NCBI GenBank assembly: GCA_963733915.1
Contig: CAVTEP010000011.1
Location: forward strand, 558,001 to 622,000
Direction: 5' to 3'
From: Sulfomarinibacter sp963733915
GTDB lineage: Bacteria; Acidobacteriota; Thermoanaerobaculia; Thermoanaerobaculales; Sulfomarinibacteraceae
DNA: 64,000 nt
Shown: piece after piece, positions 56,466 to 63,266 of the stretch
Layout: each line of letters starts with the position of its first letter
How positions within the stretch are numbered: the first letter of the stretch is position 1
Notes under the pieces: model-generated
Told to the model about the DNA's origin: nothing
What the model saw: the letters and a program-made list of their open reading frames with translations, nothing else
Database searches by the model: none
Program-made: the position numbers and the translations under genes

Positions 56466-57853
56466 TACTCGGCGCCGAGTATCACGCTGACGATGATGGC
56501 GCCAACCGCCGCCGGCGCGGCGAATCTGATGAGAAACCGCCACAGCGGCCACGCCCAGCCCAGTGGGCCGTTACCTGTTTCGAGCTCCTCCCGGGCCTCG
56601 TCACGACTGAGTATCCATCCCGTGAAGAGTGCGATCAGGAGGCCGCCCACCGGCAGGAACCAGTTGCTGGCGAGGTAGTCGAGGGTGCCGAAGACGCCTG
56701 CCGTCGACGGTCGTCCGATGAGGTTGATTTTCGACAGGGTGGCGTTGCCCCCGAGACTGGCGGCACTGAGAATACCGAAGACCAGGATGGAGATACCCAT
56801 GGTCAGCGTCGCTCGCTGGCGCCGCCATCCGAGCTCGTCGATGGCGTAACTCGACACCACCTCGAGCAGACTGATCGTGCTGGTCAATGCCGCGAAGGCC
56901 ACCAGAACATAAAAGAGTGCACTCACGGCCGATCCACCAGGTAGCTGAAAGAACACCACCGGCAGCGTCGTGAACAGAATTGTCGAGCTCTTGGTCACCT
57001 CGAATTCAAAGCTGAAAATAATCGAAAACATGATGATGCAGGCCATGATGGCGATCATGGTGTCGAGCGCGCAGATCGTCAAAGCGGCGCGCGGAATCGA
57101 GTCGGACTTCCGCATGTAGCTCCCGTAGGTGAGCATAGCCCCCATACCCAGGCTCAACGTGAAGAAGCTGTGGCCGAGCGCCTCGAGCACCCCTCCGGCG
57201 GACAACTCTCCAAAGTTCGGGCGGAACAGAAAACGCATCGCCTGGCCGAACCCGGGAGTCCAGAACGAGTAGATCACGAGCATGACGAGAATCGCCAGCA
57301 GCGTCGGCATCAGCAGTCGGGCGGCCCGTTCGATGCCCTTGCCGACGCCGAAGTAGACGATCCCGATCGTCAAACCCATGAAGATCGAGTGAAACAGGAT
57401 CTGCTGAGCGGGGTTGCCGAGAAAATCCCCAAAAAACGCCTGCAGAGCCTCGGGGTGGTGGGCGAGACCGCCCAACTTGCCCGATACCGCCATCAGAATG
57501 TAACGAATGGTCCATCCCGCCACGACGCTGTAGTAGGAGAGAATCACAAAACCCGTCATGACGCCGAGGAACCCAACCCCCAGCCACAAGCGCCCACCCG
57601 GCTTGTTCTGTGCCAGGACGCGGAATGCGCCGACCGGGTTCTTCTGGCTGCGTCGACCGAGGAGGACTTCGGCGATCATGATCGGCACACCCACCACCGC
57701 GATGGCGCCAAGATACACAAGCACGAAAGCCCCGCCATGGTTCTCATAGGTGATGTATGGGAACTTCCAGAGATTTCCGAGACCGATAGCGCTCCCGGCC
57801 GCAGCGAGAACGAAGCCGATACGACCGGTCCACTGTGCGCGCTCTGTTGCCAT
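56459..57853 (-). CDS. Sodium-dependent SNF-family (NSS) transporter
   Basis: The 464-residue LeuT-fold transporter has the NSS signature AAAGSAIGLGNLWKFPYITYENHGGAFVLVYL and about 11-12 hydrophobic helices, including SFFTLSLGMGAMLTYGSYM (the TM6 Na/substrate region). Members take up amino acids or similar compounds with Na+; the substrate is unknown. ATG 57853 follows GGAAGGGG, and an upstream start at 57898 would only add a noncharacteristic tail. It converges on atpC. Confidence 0.94.
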   Translation of the reverse strand: MATERAQWTGRIGFVLAAAGSAIGLGNLWKFPYITYENHGGAFVLVYLGAIAVVGVPIMIAEVLLGRRSQKNPVGAFRVLAQNKPGGRLWLGVGFLGVMTGFVILSYYSVVAGWTIRYILMAVSGKLGGLAHHPEALQAFFGDFLGNPAQQILFHSIFMGLTIGIVYFGVGKGIERAARLLMPTLLAILVMLVIYSFWTPGFGQAMRFLFRPNFGELSAGGVLEALGHSFFTLSLGMGAMLTYGSYMRKSDSIPRAALTICALDTMIAIMACIIMFSIIFSFEFEVTKSSTILFTTLPVVFFQLPGGSAVSALFYVLVAFAALTSTISLLEVVSSYAIDELGWRRQRATLTMGISILVFGILSAASLGGNATLSKINLIGRPSTAGVFGTLDYLASNWFLPVGGLLIALFTGWILSRDEAREELETGNGPLGWAWPLWRFLIRFAAPAAVGAIIVSVILGAEYQ

Positions 57854-57946
57854 GAAATCCCCTTCCTTGAACTCCAGAGCGAACCCTAGCGAGGCCAACG
57901 CTCGGGTGTCAAATGGCGGGTCCGAAAGAGCGTATGTATACGGTTA

Positions 57947-57975
57947 TTGCCATAGCGAGGCGCATCCGTTAGAAT
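57947..57975 (+). promoter_or_regulatory. Promoter of tRNA-Pro(CGG)
   Basis: TTGCCA (57947-57952) and TAGAAT (57970-57975) are exactly 17 bases apart, with the tRNA beginning 10 bases after the -10 box. Confidence 0.65.
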
Positions 57976-57985
57976 CCCTTTTCCT

Positions 57986-58062
57986 CGGGGCGTAGCTCAG
58001 TCTGGTAGAGCGCACGGTTCGGGACCGTGAGGCCGGTGGTTCAAGTCCACTCGCCCCGACCA
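57986..58062 (+). tRNA. tRNA-Pro (anticodon CGG)
   Basis: Acceptor CGGGGCG (57986-57992) pairs with CGCCCCG (58052-58058). The anticodon stem CACGG/CCGTG closes on TTCGGGA, giving CGG. The T arm GGTTCAAGTCC, discriminator A and an encoded CCA complete it. Confidence 0.96.
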
Positions 58063-58065
58063 TCT

Positions 58066-58105
58066 GCAATTCGGGTCCGGCGGCAAGCCGCCGGACCCGA
58101 ATTGC
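58066..58105 (+). terminator. Terminator after tRNA-Pro
   Basis: A perfect 19-bp stem (58066-58084 with 58087-58105) around an AA loop directly follows the tRNA. It ends where the lexA -35 box begins. Confidence 0.75.
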
Positions 58106-58106
58106 G

Positions 58107-58135
58107 TTGACTTACACCTCATTTTCACCTATGGT
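58107..58135 (+). promoter_or_regulatory. Promoter of lexA
   Basis: TTGACT (58107-58112) and TATGGT (58130-58135) are 17 bases apart. The predicted start at about 58142 leaves a 14-base leader containing GGGGAGG. No known LexA operator was recognised, but the spacer region is where one would be expected. Confidence 0.6.
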
Positions 58136-58155
58136 CGGAGTGGGGAGGCGAGTCG

Positions 58156-58764
58156 ATGAACTATCTCACCGAACGCCAGCGGGACGTCCTGGAGCTGATC
58201 GAGCAGCGGATAGCGGATGACGGCGTCGCGCCGACTCTGCAGGAGATCGCTGATGCCTTCGGGTTTCGCAGCACCGCCAGCGCCCAGAAACACGTCGCCC
58301 ATCTCGAACGCAAGGGCTTTCTGCAACGCGAGAAACACCAGAAACGTGGTCTGGTGTTGGCCGATGCGTCACCGGCGCCTGCGGCCGCGGTCAGACTTCC
58401 GCTTTTCGGGGTGGTGGCTGCGGGCTCCCCAATTGAGTCGGTTCCGGACGACGAGCAGATATTCGTGCCCGCCGCTTTTATTCGCGGGGGAGAGAACTTC
58501 GTGCTCCGCGTGCGCGGGGATTCGATGATCGGTGACGGGGTCCACGATGGCGACCTGGTGGTGGTGCAGCGTTCAGAAAACGCCCCCGACGGCGAAATGG
58601 TGGTTGCGTTGGTGGGCCAGGAGGTCACGCTCAAACGGATTTTCAGAGAACGGGGTACGACGATTCGCCTCCAACCCTCCAACCCCGCGCTGCCGACGCT
58701 GACCGTGCCGGCGCGGGACGTGCAGGTCCAGGGAATTGTCGTCGGCCTCTTGCGGCAGTACTGA
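58156..58764 (+). CDS. lexA: LexA repressor (SOS regulator)
   Basis: The 202-residue repressor has an N-terminal winged helix (LTERQRDVLELIEQRIADDGVAPTLQEIADAFGFRSTASAQKHVAHLERKGF) and a C-terminal peptidase domain. The self-cleavage site is Ala89-Gly90 (VVAAGSP), and the catalytic pair is Ser123 (RGDSMI) and Lys160 (VTLKRIF). RecA filaments trigger cleavage to induce repair genes. The next gene on the strand, cutA, has its own promoter. Confidence 0.96.
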   Translation: MNYLTERQRDVLELIEQRIADDGVAPTLQEIADAFGFRSTASAQKHVAHLERKGFLQREKHQKRGLVLADASPAPAAAVRLPLFGVVAAGSPIESVPDDEQIFVPAAFIRGGENFVLRVRGDSMIGDGVHDGDLVVVQRSENAPDGEMVVALVGQEVTLKRIFRERGTTIRLQPSNPALPTLTVPARDVQVQGIVVGLLRQY

Positions 58765-58811
58765 TCCATCCCGCCGAGATAGGCTCGCGAGAAAATCCCC
58801 CGATGAGATTC

Positions 58812-58840
58812 TTGACTCACCTTCGGATCTCCGCTAGCGT
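58812..58840 (+). promoter_or_regulatory. Promoter of cutA, probable leaderless start
   Basis: TTGACT (58812-58817) and TAGCGT (58835-58840) are spaced by 17 bases, and the predicted transcription start at 58847 is the A of the ATG. Confidence 0.55.
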
Positions 58841-58846
58841 GCGGCC

Positions 58847-59206
58847 ATGACCGATCTCGAGAAAATCACACTTGTCATGACCTCCGTCGGCACCGAGCAG
58901 CAGGCGGTGGAAATCTCCGAGGAGTTGATCGCCCGGCGCCTCGCCACCTGCATCAACATTGTTCCCTGCCTGCGCTCCATTTACCGCTGGAAGGGAAAAG
59001 TGTGTGAGGACACCGAATATCTCCTGCTGATCAAGACCCCACACTCGTTCTTTGACCACGTATCTGCGGCGATCCGCGAATTCCACTCCTATGAACTTCC
59101 CGAGATCCTCGCACTGCCGATCGCCTCGGCCGAGGAAAGCTTCCACAAGTGGGTTCTGAAAATGGTCGAGCCCGGTGTCGATGACGATTCTGCGGACGAC
59201 GATTGA
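58847..59206 (+). CDS. cutA: Divalent-cation tolerance protein CutA
   Basis: The 119-residue trimeric ferredoxin-like protein has LVMTSVGTEQQAVEISEELIARRLATCINIVPCLRSIYRWKGKVCEDTEYLLLIKT and YELPEILALPI, matching CutA1. The role in metal tolerance is debated. It ends with an acidic Asp-rich tail (DDDSADDD). Confidence 0.93.
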   Translation: MTDLEKITLVMTSVGTEQQAVEISEELIARRLATCINIVPCLRSIYRWKGKVCEDTEYLLLIKTPHSFFDHVSAAIREFHSYELPEILALPIASAEESFHKWVLKMVEPGVDDDSADDD

Positions 59207-59246
59207 GACTCGTTCGCGCTGCGGTACTGCTATACTCTCCCTGCCA

Positions 59247-59705
59247 ATGACCGCCAACTCCAACGCCAACTCCAAGCTTCGCGCCAATCTCGTGCTGGCA
59301 AGCCGATTCGAGAACATCGAAGTCGCAGAGCGCGCATTGCTCGACCTATGTCGCCGCGCCGGCTGCCCCGATGACGAGGAGTATTGGCTGGTTACTGCGT
59401 TGCGTGAAGCGGTGGCCAACGCGGTTCGGCATGGCAACCGACAGGACCCCGCCCGGGTCGTGCGCGTCGCATATCTGATCGAGAACTCGACCGTGACGAT
59501 TCGGGTCGAGGACGAGGGCGCCGGCTTCGATCCGGACACGGTCCCCAACCCGACCGACCCCGAGAATTTGCTGCGCCCCAGCGGGAGAGGTATCTTCTAC
59601 ATGCGACAGTTCATGAGCCGGGTCGATATCGCACCGATACCCGGTGGTGGAACGGCCGTGACAATGGTTCGCGACCTCGCGCAAAACGACAACGACCGTC
59701 CGTGA
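59247..59705 (+). CDS. RsbW/SpoIIAB-like anti-sigma factor serine kinase
   Basis: The 152-residue GHKL ATPase has ALREAVANAVRHGNR (N box), VEDEGAGFDP (G1) and GRGIFYMRQFMSRVDI (G2). Such proteins bind and inhibit a sigma factor and phosphorylate an STAS antagonist, which is encoded 57 bases downstream. The ATG at 59247 gives the family length; TATACT at 59231-59236 suggests a very short leader. No general-stress sigma factor is adjacent. Confidence 0.88.
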   Translation: MTANSNANSKLRANLVLASRFENIEVAERALLDLCRRAGCPDDEEYWLVTALREAVANAVRHGNRQDPARVVRVAYLIENSTVTIRVEDEGAGFDPDTVPNPTDPENLLRPSGRGIFYMRQFMSRVDIAPIPGGGTAVTMVRDLAQNDNDRP

Positions 59706-59762
59706 GAACCCGGATCCTACGACCGGCTGCGGACGGTCCCCGGTAAAAGGAGATATCGGCGA

Positions 59763-60098
59763 ATGAAAAGCAACACCCGTGACATCGGCGAAGTCCGCAT
59801 CATCGAACTCGGCGGCAAGATCACAATTGGTGCCGGCGACGTCAAGATCCGAGAACTGATCAACGAGGCTGTCAAGGCCGACAAGACAAACATCCTCTTC
59901 GATCTCGGGGGGGTGACAGCGATCGACTCCTCGGGGATCGGCGAGATGGTCGCCTGTTATACGACCGTCACCAAGCGCGGTGGGCAACTCAAGCTCATGC
60001 ACTTGTCACCCAAGATCAACGACATCCTTCAGGTCACCCAACTGATCACGGTCTTCGATGTATTCGATGACGAACGCGAGGCCCTCGGCAGCTTTTAG
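59763..60098 (+). CDS. STAS-domain anti-sigma factor antagonist (RsbV/SpoIIAA-like)
   Basis: The 111-residue STAS protein has VRIIELGGKITIGAG and the phosphorylation site region GGVTAIDSSGIGEMVACYTTV (Ser56 or Ser57). It is likely the partner of the upstream kinase. AAAGGAGATAT precedes the ATG. Its TAG stop is the first codon of a repeat arm. Confidence 0.9.
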   Translation: MKSNTRDIGEVRIIELGGKITIGAGDVKIRELINEAVKADKTNILFDLGGVTAIDSSGIGEMVACYTTVTKRGGQLKLMHLSPKINDILQVTQLITVFDVFDDEREALGSF

Positions 60099-60111
60099 CC
60101 CGCTTATCTCA
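60096..60111. repeat. Solo arm of the dispersed repeat
   Basis: TAGCCCGCTTATCTCA is identical to the first 16 bases of the 29-kb element. Its TAG ends the STAS gene and, on the minus strand, its TAA (60104-60106) ends the anti-sigma gene, so one 16-base arm stops both convergent genes. Confidence 0.75.
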
Positions 60112-61159
60112 TCGAGTTGCCGACCCCACGGGGCTCGACCACGACCTCTGCGGGGTACTCGCCGTCCGCGACCTCGGAGATCTCGAGATCGATGAGGAGT
60201 TCGGCCGCGCAGAGTCGTTGCGATGGCGACTCTGAGACCGCACCGCCGACCGGTCTCGCCACGCGCACGGCGCCGTTGCCAACGATGATCCGAACCGAGT
60301 AGCGGCCCGGTTTGCAGGTCGCTGATGGCGTGAATTCCAGCCAGGCGGAGCTGCCGTCGATAAAGACGAAGAGTTGAGCCCGCCCGGTCGGCGGCTCGGG
60401 CTCCCACAGCGGCGCCGTGCTGAGCCCAGTGTCGGCCGGACCGGCCTTCTCGCGCTCAGCGGACGACGGCGAGGCCTGGTCGCGGCGGGTCGCCGGCGCC
60501 GCGGCCCCCACTGCCGTCTTGCCGGCGGCCTCGAGTTCGATCGGAGTCTCAAGCGCGCCTCGCTGCCGGACTTCATCGGCAGTCACCGCCGGGGCGCTTT
60601 CAGTCGTGTTACCGGCGGGACTGTCGAGCGGACCCACGACTTCGAGTGCGGGCGGCGTGTCGACTTCAACTTTCGCATCGGCGATCGGGCTTGCCAGCAA
60701 ACGATCGCTGACCCCGAGCGGTTGTTCTTCAGCCGGCAGCGATGATGTCGGCAAGGGTGCGAGCGAAAACGGCTCGTTCGGTTCGACCCGGCGCTTTCCG
60801 ACGGTTTGGCGAGGGCTGTCGGCGGTGGTCGGGGCAGGGCCGCCCCGTCTCACCTCCATGACCACGGACAACCCCAGAACCACCACCGCAGCGGTTGCGA
60901 GCCAACGAACCCAGGGTCTGACTCCCACCGGCTCGGGCCGCGCTCGGAGAAGCGGCTCAACCAGCGCGTCGAGTTGTGCCGGCGGGCGCTCGCGAGCGGC
61001 AAGTCCGGCCACCGACTGGCGGAGGGCGCGCAGCTGCCGAAGCTCGGCCGCGAGCATCGGATCCGCATCCAACCGCAGGCGAAGGTCGCGATCCTCGGTG
61101 GTGTCGAGATCGTCATCCAGGTGCCGGCTGAGCAACTCGAGGGTCTTGTGATCTGTCAT
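60104..61159 (-). CDS. Predicted single-pass membrane anti-sigma factor
   Basis: The 351-residue protein has a cytoplasmic N-terminal helical part (MTDHKTLELLSRHLDDDLDTTEDRDLRLRLDADPMLAAELRQLRALR), resembling zinc-less anti-sigma domains, one transmembrane helix (about 83-101), a long Pro/Ala/Glu-rich linker, and a C-terminal beta-rich domain with WLEFTPSATCKPGRYSVRIIV. It overlaps the ECF sigma gene by ATGA, supporting a sigma/anti-sigma pair. The HxxxCxxC zinc motif is absent. Confidence 0.75.
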   Translation of the reverse strand: MTDHKTLELLSRHLDDDLDTTEDRDLRLRLDADPMLAAELRQLRALRQSVAGLAARERPPAQLDALVEPLLRARPEPVGVRPWVRWLATAAVVVLGLSVVMEVRRGGPAPTTADSPRQTVGKRRVEPNEPFSLAPLPTSSLPAEEQPLGVSDRLLASPIADAKVEVDTPPALEVVGPLDSPAGNTTESAPAVTADEVRQRGALETPIELEAAGKTAVGAAAPATRRDQASPSSAEREKAGPADTGLSTAPLWEPEPPTGRAQLFVFIDGSSAWLEFTPSATCKPGRYSVRIIVGNGAVRVARPVGGAVSESPSQRLCAAELLIDLEISEVADGEYPAEVVVEPRGVGNSMR

Positions 61160-61683
61160 GATTTCACCGCGTTCCGCAGGGCCTCGCGCGCGCGGGCCAG
61201 TCGTGATCGTACGGTTCCGATCGGAACGTCGAGGGCATCGGCGATTTCCTGGTAGCTCAGGTCTTCGCCGTCACGGAGCCACACGATGACCCTGAAGTCC
61301 TCCGGGAGCTCTCGTAGCGCCCTCTCCACCCGATCGAGACCTTCAACCCCAGCCGCCCGGCGCTCCGGGTCTGGCCCGGGGTCAGATGCGGCGGCAGACC
61401 GCTCCAGTGAGCCGTCGTCCAGGCTTTCGCTGATGATCCGCAATTGTCGACCCATCTTCCGCCTGTGCGCCCGCAGGTAGTTCCAGGCGATCTGAAAGAC
61501 CCAGGTGCTGAGCTTGGCCTCACCCCGGAAACCGGCGAGACCACGCCACACCCGAAGAAAGATCTCCTGCGTCGTGTCGAGCGCCTCTTCCTCCGAGCTC
61601 GTGAGGCGACGCGCGAGACGCCACACCGGCAACCGGAAGCGCTCATAGACCTGGTCGAAGTCCACGAGCACAGTTTGCCACAC
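61156..61683 (-). CDS. ECF-family RNA polymerase sigma factor
   Basis: The 175-residue sigma factor has region 2 (VWRLARRLTSSEEEALDTTQEIFLRVWRGLAGFRGEAKLSTWVFQIAWN) and region 4 (LRELPEDFRVIVWLRDGEDLSYQEIADALDVPIGTVRSRLARAREAL), joined by an acidic linker. Region 3 is missing, as in ECF sigmas. It is cotranscribed with the downstream membrane anti-sigma. The signal and regulon are unknown. Confidence 0.93.
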   Translation of the reverse strand: MWQTVLVDFDQVYERFRLPVWRLARRLTSSEEEALDTTQEIFLRVWRGLAGFRGEAKLSTWVFQIAWNYLRAHRRKMGRQLRIISESLDDGSLERSAAASDPGPDPERRAAGVEGLDRVERALRELPEDFRVIVWLRDGEDLSYQEIADALDVPIGTVRSRLARAREALRNAVKS

Positions 61684-61706
61684 GTCGCCTCATTCAATAG
61701 GAGTCA

Positions 61707-62123
61707 TCACGGACTCATAAGTTCCGAGGATTCCCGATCCGCCAGCAGCCGCCGGATGCGGGCCTCCAGCTCACGCGCGACTTCGAGGTAGACCTCCTCG
61801 TCCTCCCCGAAGGGATCGCGAATCTCCCAGGCCTCTCTTTGCCCTGGAATATTCGGCGGGAGGAACTGGAATCCGCGTTCGCCGAGCAAAGATACGACGA
61901 CGTCCAGATTCTCCTTGTCGACCCGGTCGAATCCCTTCGAAAAGAGACCGGTGCTCGGGTATCCGAGGGTTGAAAGCGTGGCGCACGTGCGTTCGGCTAT
62001 CCAGCCGGTGGGCGCGAGGCCCGCCGAATTGACATCGACGCGGTCGCCGCCGAGCGTGCGCGCGATCGTCTCGGCCATCGGTGAACGGCAGCTGTTGCCG
62101 ATGCAGAAAAAGAGAATGGACAA
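61707..62123 (-). CDS. Low-molecular-weight phosphatase / ArsC-like protein
   Basis: The 138-residue protein has the CX5R loop FCIGNSCRSPMAE (Cys7 and Arg13 from the TTG start) and the general-acid motif DPFGEDEEVY, as in low-molecular-weight protein-tyrosine phosphatases. ArsC-type arsenate reductases share the fold, but their extra cysteine pair is not evident, so phosphatase is favoured. TTG 62123 is preferred because GGAAGG lies 8 bases upstream; GTG 62132 is the alternative. Confidence 0.8.
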   Translation of the reverse strand: MSILFFCIGNSCRSPMAETIARTLGGDRVDVNSAGLAPTGWIAERTCATLSTLGYPSTGLFSKGFDRVDKENLDVVVSLLGERGFQFLPPNIPGQREAWEIRDPFGEDEEVYLEVARELEARIRRLLADRESSELMSP

Positions 62124-62209
62124 CCTGCGCACCTTCCGATTGTAGTGCCTTCCAATTGACCGCAAACGCCCTTCGCGATAGCCTTGAATATGGAGGGGAT
62201 CGACCACCT

Positions 62210-62902
62210 GTGGTACTGACTGGGTTCAACACCGACATCAAGCACTCGGGCACCACGTATCACGTGCAGACCGAAGACAAAGGGCGCGCAAACCCGCTCG
62301 TGGAATCGCTCGTCTACACGAGCGGCGAGATCCTTTACTCCAGGCGCACTCCGTACCACGACCTCGTGGAACAAAACGTTGATCGTGAAGCTATCGCCAC
62401 GTTGATGGAGAGGCAACATCGCGCGATTGTCGATGCAGTCCAGATTGGCGGCGTCGCGCGGCTCACCGGCGAGGTCGAGATCGCGAACGACGACGACACC
62501 ACGATCAGCCGTCGCGAGGAGCCCCCCGCGGCCCGGGTTGGGAGCGAACCGTCGCTCGACCAGGTAATCCTCGACTATCTCGAGGCACAACGCGGGCAAG
62601 CCCACCTCATCCTGCGGGCTGCGATCGACCACGATTTTCCCTATGGCACGACAGCTGCGATCAGCGTGACCGCGGTGGACTCCCTCGATCACGCCCCGCA
62701 GGCGGGAGTCAAGATTTCGGTGCTTTTCAAGTCAACCGCCGAACCGCGGCGCTTAGTGCTTGCCGAGGGCGAAACCGGCGGAGACGGCTCCTTTACTGGG
62801 GAGGCGGCGGTGCCGCCTTTCGCCGGCGGCACTTCGGCGGTCGTGATAACTGCCGAATCCGACCTCGGGCGATCGGAAATGAAGCACCTGGTTCACAAGT
62901 GA
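62210..62902 (+). CDS. Conserved hypothetical protein with C-terminal Ig-like domain
   Basis: Unrecognised by name. The N-terminal part (VVLTGFNTDIKHSGTTYHVQTEDKGRANPLVESLVYTSGEILYSRRTPY) has the look of a hypothetical family I associate with Acidobacteriota and delta-proteobacteria. The C-terminal ~100 residues have the beta-sandwich pattern of a carboxypeptidase regulatory-like or Ig-like fold. No signal peptide is evident. The start is GTG 62210 behind GGAGGGG; the longer ORF from 62081 overlaps the divergent phosphatase gene. The function is unknown. Confidence 0.65.
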   Translation: MVLTGFNTDIKHSGTTYHVQTEDKGRANPLVESLVYTSGEILYSRRTPYHDLVEQNVDREAIATLMERQHRAIVDAVQIGGVARLTGEVEIANDDDTTISRREEPPAARVGSEPSLDQVILDYLEAQRGQAHLILRAAIDHDFPYGTTAAISVTAVDSLDHAPQAGVKISVLFKSTAEPRRLVLAEGETGGDGSFTGEAAVPPFAGGTSAVVITAESDLGRSEMKHLVHK

Positions 62903-62936
62903 GAATTAGGAATTAGGAATTCGGAATTCGGAATTC
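62903..62936. repeat. Tandem heptamers AATTAGG/AATTCGG
   Basis: Two copies of AATTAGG are followed by two of AATTCGG and a partial AATTCC, starting at the stop codon of the preceding gene. The remaining bases to 63057 hold only the tRNA-Lys promoter. Confidence 0.8.
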
Positions 62937-63015
62937 CAACCCACCGTCCCCACTTTCCCGTCCTGATCAGCCCCAGTGCGCATCCTCGGGCTCGGAACCG
63001 TGCGCCGGAAAGGGC

Positions 63016-63044
63016 TTGCCCACCGCTCCTTTTTTCCGTATAGT
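63016..63044 (+). promoter_or_regulatory. Promoter of tRNA-Lys
   Basis: TTGCCC (63016-63021) and TATAGT (63039-63044) are 17 bases apart. The tRNA 5' end follows 14 bases later, and tRNA-Leu(TAG) is probably cotranscribed. Confidence 0.65.
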
Positions 63045-63057
63045 GACCGATGGTCGT

Positions 63058-63133
63058 GGGCCGTTAGCTCAATTGGCAGAGCAAGTGACTCTTAATCACT
63101 AGGTTGGAGGTTCGATTCCTCCACGGCTCACCA
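63058..63133 (+). tRNA. tRNA-Lys (anticodon CTT)
   Basis: Acceptor GGGCCGT (63058-63064) pairs with ACGGCTC (63123-63129, one G-U). The anticodon stem AGTGA/TCACT encloses CTCTTAA, giving CTT. Discriminator A and an encoded CCA follow. Confidence 0.95.
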
Positions 63134-63144
63134 GCATCCCTACC

Positions 63145-63231
63145 GCGAAAGTGGCGGAACTGGCAGACGCGCGAGACTTAGGATCTCGTGGGGATACCCC
63201 CGTGGGGGTTCGAGTCCCCCCTTTCGCACCA
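63145..63231 (+). tRNA. tRNA-Leu (anticodon TAG)
   Basis: Acceptor GCGAAAG (63145-63151) pairs with CTTTCGC (63221-63227). The anticodon stem CGAGA/TCTCG encloses CTTAGGA, giving TAG. A long class II variable arm and an encoded CCA are present. It is 11 bases after tRNA-Lys. Confidence 0.95.
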
Positions 63232-63266
63232 GCCCGAAAATTCCTCGATCCCGCTGGAGACGCCAC

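Noticed and set aside
62258..62271. A parS-like CACGTG sequence in the hypothetical gene
   Set aside because: GTATCACGTGCAGA matches only the central hexamer, and the flanks do not fit.
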